A stretch of 64,000 nt of DNA. Source: Pyxicephalus adspersus (Eukaryota > Chordata > Amphibia > Anura > Pyxicephalidae). A program made the translations under genes and the position numbers. The notes below the pieces were generated by a model. The model was not told the origin of the DNA and ran no database searches. It worked only from the letters and a program-made list of their open reading frames with translations. This document shows positions 59,880-64,000 of the stretch, one piece after another. The stretch lies in assembly GCF_032062135.1 (NCBI RefSeq), contig NC_092859.1:46307888-46371887 (forward strand). The letters run 5' to 3'. Numbering within the stretch: position 1 is the first letter of the stretch; each line of letters opens with the position of its first letter.

Positions 59880-62291
59880 CTGTTCTAAACTGCTGGGGGC
59901 CAATGGTTCATTTACATTTTCATTTCCAAGTCCTGAATCATCCGTGTCAATTAAATTTTCTACAGGGACATTTTGATTTGGTGGAACATAAATAAAGTCA
60001 TTGTCTGCTGAATCCAAAGTCACACAGAAGTTATATGGATAAGGGAGTGTTAAAGTCCCATCACTATACATGGACAGCGCTCTGGGATCCATTGGAGGAT
60101 ACAAACTTGTACTAAAAGAAGTTGTTGGGGGTTTTGAAGCTCTGCACTTTGATATGATAAACACCATAATAGTTACAATAAATAACAAAGAAATTAGTAC
60201 TAAGGCAACCACTAAGTATAGCTGCAGATTTGAATCAGAATTTTCACCTTTATTGTGACTGTCAATTTTAGGAACTACTTGTTGAAAACTGTCTGCAATA
60301 ACAAGGCTTAGGGTGGTAGTAGCTGAGAGAGAGGGGACTCCATTGTCCTTCACCATCACCACAACTTTATGATTCAGAATATCCTTTCCTTGAAAGACCC
60401 GTGATGTACTGATTTCTCCAGTAATTTCATTGATGATAAAATAAAACGGTTCAGAGACTTGCATGAAATGATAAGATAGCCAAGAGTTATGTCCAGAGTC
60501 TTCATCCACTGCAACCACCTTTGTTATTAAGGATCCAGGTTCAGAGGAGAAAGGGACCATCTCAAACATAGATAAACCATTATCTGGTGGAGGGTACAAG
60601 ATTTTTGGTGCATTGTCATTTTTATCTACTATTCGGATAATCAATGTGGCATTGCTGCTTAGAGGTGGTGACCCATTATCTTTAGCAGTAACTTGTAAAA
60701 CAAATTCCTTGTTTTCTTCATAATCAAAAGACCTCTGAGCATAGAGAACTCCAGTCTCTATATTAATGGAGAGGTAAGTGGCCATTGAGAGATCTTCTGT
60801 ATTTGTATTGAAAATTGAATACATTATTTTAGCATTGTCACCAGCATCAGGATCTGAAGCTCTTACGCTGTATATTGAGGATCCAGGTAAGTTGTTTTCT
60901 GACACATATGCAACAAAAGTGGATTTTATAAATACTGGTGGATTGTCATTAGTATCTGATATCTCCAATATGATGGATCTTCTAGTAGAAAGTGGAGGAG
61001 ATCCTCTGTCAGTAGCTATAATGGTTATGTTGTAGCTAGGTATTTTTTCTCTATCTACTGGCTTTCTAGTAACTATCTTATAAAATCTGTTAGATGACAG
61101 AATTAACTCAAATGGTACCTTCTCTGCAATCTGACAGTCGACTTCCCCATTTTCTCCAGAATCTTGATCATGAACCTTTATTACAGCAATCACTGTTCCA
61201 GGTTCAGAATCCTCAGGGATAGAAGATGATAATGAGGTTACGATTATCTGAGGAGCATTATCATTGTCATCTATCACTTCTATTAGGACCTTGGCATGGG
61301 CAACAAGGCCTCCTCCATCTTTGGCTTGTACAGATAATTCATATTTTATTAACTCCTCAAAATCTAATTTTTTTTTTGTTTTAATTTCACCACTTGTACA
61401 ATGGATGCTAAACATACCTGTATGATTAATGCTTTCTGAGCTTTTACTAAATGAATATGTGATCTGTGCATTGGTGCCTTCATCTTTGTCTGTTGCCTCC
61501 ACTATAATTACTGTTGAGTTAACAGGAGCATTTTCATTGACACTGACTTTATACACATTTTGTGCAAATACAGGGCCATTGTCATTTCCATCAGTAATAA
61601 TTACATTAATTATTGCTGTGCCAGACCTAAGAGGATTTCCTCCATCATAGGCTATAAGAATCAGTTCATGAATACTTTGTGTCTCTCGATCTAAAGATTT
61701 TTCCAATACAAGTTCTCGAAATGAACTCCCATCGTCTCTGATTGTTTCAGACAGTGTAAAGTAATGATTATCACTGAGCTTATATGTCTGTATGGAATTA
61801 ATACCAATATCTGGATCTTCTGCCCCTTGTACTGCAAATCTGTCTCCTGGATTTGTGAATTCAATATTTTCTACTCTAATAGTATCTGGAAAAAACACTG
61901 GAGCATTATCATTTATATCCTGAATTTCTATATGAACATTGAAAAAATAGAGAGGATTTTCAACCATGACATCAAATTTTAGAAAGCATGTAGTTGCTTT
62001 CCTACAGAGTGTTTCTCTGTCTATTCTGTCCTTCACATACAGATTTCCATTACCTAGATTCACATAAAAATATTTCTCAGAAACATGGGAAACAATCTGC
62101 AGTTTTCTAGATGAGAGATTGTTAATATCTAATCCAAGATCTTCTGCAATATTTGCTATAACAGAGTCTTTCCTCATTTCTTCTACAATGGAATAATGAA
62201 TCTGACCAGAGACTGAATGACACAGCCAGGAAAATAAGAAGGAAAATATTACTTGCCATCTGATTCCTTTGTTTGTTAGCATTTTCAGCAT
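59880..62291 (-). CDS. pcdhg: Protocadherin gamma variable exon (804 codons)
   Basis: Starts M-L-K-M-L-T-N-K-G, a shorter leader than its paralogues, with signal peptide core VIFSFLFSWL. EC1 has a CX5C loop CRKATTC. Linkers are DINDN, DGNDN, DDNDN, DTNDN and DKNDN. The membrane helix is LYLVVALVLISLLFIVTIMV and the tail carries DDSGLG before S-L-E-Q. It ends CAG|GTAGGT (last base 59880, phase 0). EC3 to tail are close to the 49418 exon; EC2 differs (N-I-E-F-T-N-P-G-D-R-F-A-V). Right subgroup (VDEDSGHN). It is the most upstream complete exon visible in the window. Confidence 0.9.
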
Positions 62292-62489
62292 TTACAGTAA
62301 ATCTTCCCCAAAATCCTTTTGTGAAATATAATCCAGTGAAGAAATGGTGTACTATATTTCTCTGTCCAAGCAAAAACCAGAATATATTTTGTGTTGTGGT
62401 TATAGGATCCAGAAAAATGGCTGTATCTTTTCTTGCAGATCTGCAGTGTGTAACAATGTGGAATATGCTAGATCTCCACTTCTGTGCTT

Positions 62490-62540
62490 TTCTTGGTTAT
62501 ACAGCGGCGCTCTGAGGACAAATTGTGGAATTGCAGCATT
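62490..62540 (-). promoter_or_regulatory. Pcdh CSE promoter
   Basis: ATACAGCGGCGCTCTGAGG starts at 62499, 208 bp upstream of the ATG at 62291, then ACAAATTGTGGAATTGCAG. Confidence 0.82.
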
Positions 62541-64000
62541 GAGGGAATAACATTTATATAACAAGTACATTTTTATAATTTAAACATTTGTGTAAGTATG
62601 TATTATGCAAAAAGCCATGGCATATTCAAACACGTTTTGTTTGTTATAAACATACTTTATATGATGAGAAAATACTGTAGTTATAAAGAAGAGCAACACT
62701 GCAAACCCATAAATTACCTAATACTAAATGTATATAAATGTTTTTAAATGACTTCACATTGAGAATATCTTAAAACTGAGATATAAAAATATTTATCAAA
62801 ATGTATATGTTTATATTTATGTTTTGGTTGAATGTAATATAGACTATATTATTAGTAATATAACTTTACGACACCTAATTACAATTACCAACTAATCCTG
62901 GCATTGAATTATTTCCTATTATTTGAAGCAATATGTCATTAACACATTTAACTAAAGATTTTGGAGATAAGCTTCCATCTACAATAATCCAGAATTCATC
63001 CAACTCTTCACATTTTTTAGTTCATTATTGCATAGGAATATGTTTCTAAACAAGTGAAAATGTATTTCAACAAACAGAGTGGTAAATCAGTCACTGGCAT
63101 TTAGAATACATGCCATAACAACATTTATCTGCTGTAAATGTTTGATGAATGGTAGTTTTATTCCTATATACACAAGTATGGCCTGTGGTGTATATTTCAA
63201 ATAGAGTAGAAAAAAAAGTAAATTTCCCAGCAATTCCAGTCAACTTTATTCACAAGCTAAATTTTAACAATGGGCTTGATTTACTAAACTATAATGCTGT
63301 AATATTTACCAGTCCTCATTATTTTTAGTCATGTGACTGATATTTTAAAGAAAAACTAAACTCAAAAGTAACTAACAAAAAAAATACACTTACCTTCCAT
63401 CCAGAAGCGCAGTCGATAGGTCTGGAGGTCTCTTCCATCGATTCCCGCATCGTCCCAGTAACTGTCTCTGAGCGGCGCCTCTTCTTCCTGATTCTTCTTC
63501 CTACATCACCCGACACAGGCGCGAGATTGGGTGACATAGGTTGAAAAAAAAACTCATTATTTCTTTTTTCACGAAAAGGCTCCTTCTGCGCATGCCGGAG
63601 TTGATCGGGCATGTGCAGAAGGAGTACCCAAGAGCCTCCAGAGATGCGTGATGTAGGTATCCCATGAGGTTTTGCGATTGTGAATTGGAGGGTGCTGCAC
63701 CCTTTTTTTTTTTTAAAGCCTAAACAAAAAGAATTTTTACCTTACATTAAAGGGTGGTCTACCCTTAGGTAGGCTTTAGGTTTAGGTACGCTGTAACTGT
63801 TATTACAAAAAAAAAATAACAAACAACCAAGCAACTAGCTTTTATGAAGTATTTTCAATATTGTGGGTATTTTAGCAAGCAACTTTAAAGTATGTATTTG
63901 TAGAAAAATAATAATTTTTGAAAATAAAACAAAAAGAAGATAACAAATATTGTAAGCTATGTAATATTGTTTTTATTTTGAATCCAATATATAAAAAGAA
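62541..64000. other. Intergenic DNA to the right edge
   Basis: No exon or promoter block. AT-rich except for a GC-rich repeat-like segment at 63390-63700. Confidence 0.55.
63390..63700. repeat. GC-rich interspersed repeat with internal palindrome
   Basis: The segment stands out in GC and contains an inverted repeat: CTCCTTCTGCGCATGCCGG at 63580-63598 and CGGGCATGTGCAGAAGGAG at 63606-63624, two mismatches and a 7-bp loop. The open frame across it (63325-63612, minus) is probably not a gene. Confidence 0.5.

Noticed and set aside
1..64000. Search by eye for tRNA, rRNA, CRISPR arrays and the Pcdh constant exons
   Set aside because: None recognised. In particular no translation resembling the constant-exon start (APPNTDWRFSQ) was seen.

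Overview
The window is eukaryotic and looks like part of a vertebrate clustered protocadherin locus, in what appears to be a gamma-type (Pcdhg) subcluster. All protein-coding content is on the minus strand. It consists of large intron-less variable exons of about 2.4 kb. Each encodes a signal peptide, six cadherin (EC) repeats, one membrane segment and a short variable cytoplasmic tail, and ends in frame at a splice donor (AG|GTRAG). The tails resemble gamma-B tails (YSDGTLPLPYSYNVCVAL followed by a DDSGLG motif). The AT-rich intergenic DNA, its repeat families (palindromic MITEs, hAT and Tigger-like elements, an L1-type LINE) and the protein style suggest an amphibian, probably a frog. That species-level call is inference. 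The shared constant exons are not in the window; given the strand they must lie beyond its left edge.

Layout from left to right (transcriptionally 3' to 5'): the first codons of one variable exon at the left edge with its promoter; intact exons at 2443-4869 and 7086-9515; a decayed exon at 12153-14190; intact exons at 17034-19463 and 22551-24980; a joint at about 30971 fusing a 5'-truncated exon (29109-30971) to a 3'-truncated exon (30972-33234); a 299-codon miniature exon with most EC repeats deleted in frame (38848-39744); an exon with three stop codons and an assembly gap (44163-46554); and intact exons at 49418-51844, 54345-56771 and 59880-62291. Every exon except the decayed one and the 5'-truncated half of the fusion has, 180-230 bp upstream of its ATG, a promoter block centred on GCGGCGCTC. 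This corresponds to the Pcdh conserved sequence element (CSE or CGCT box), which binds CTCF in mammals.

The exons fall into two subgroups. Left exons read VDADSGHN in EC6 and right exons read VDEDSGHN. The fusion joint lies exactly at the border between them. The three units on the right of that joint (exon plus upstream intergenic DNA) are tandem duplicates. An L1 fragment in two of them, and a later LINE-tail insertion in one, give the order of events.

In mammals each neuron chooses a few variable promoters stochastically, splices the chosen exon to common constant exons, and displays the resulting isoforms as cis dimers that recognise the same isoforms in trans. The exons here are presumably alternative first exons used in this way. 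I see no evidence of a wholly new system. The most unusual items are the miniature exon, the exon-exon fusion and a CTCF-like site between exons. No rRNA, tRNA or CRISPR was recognised. All assignments were made by reading the sequence, without database searches.
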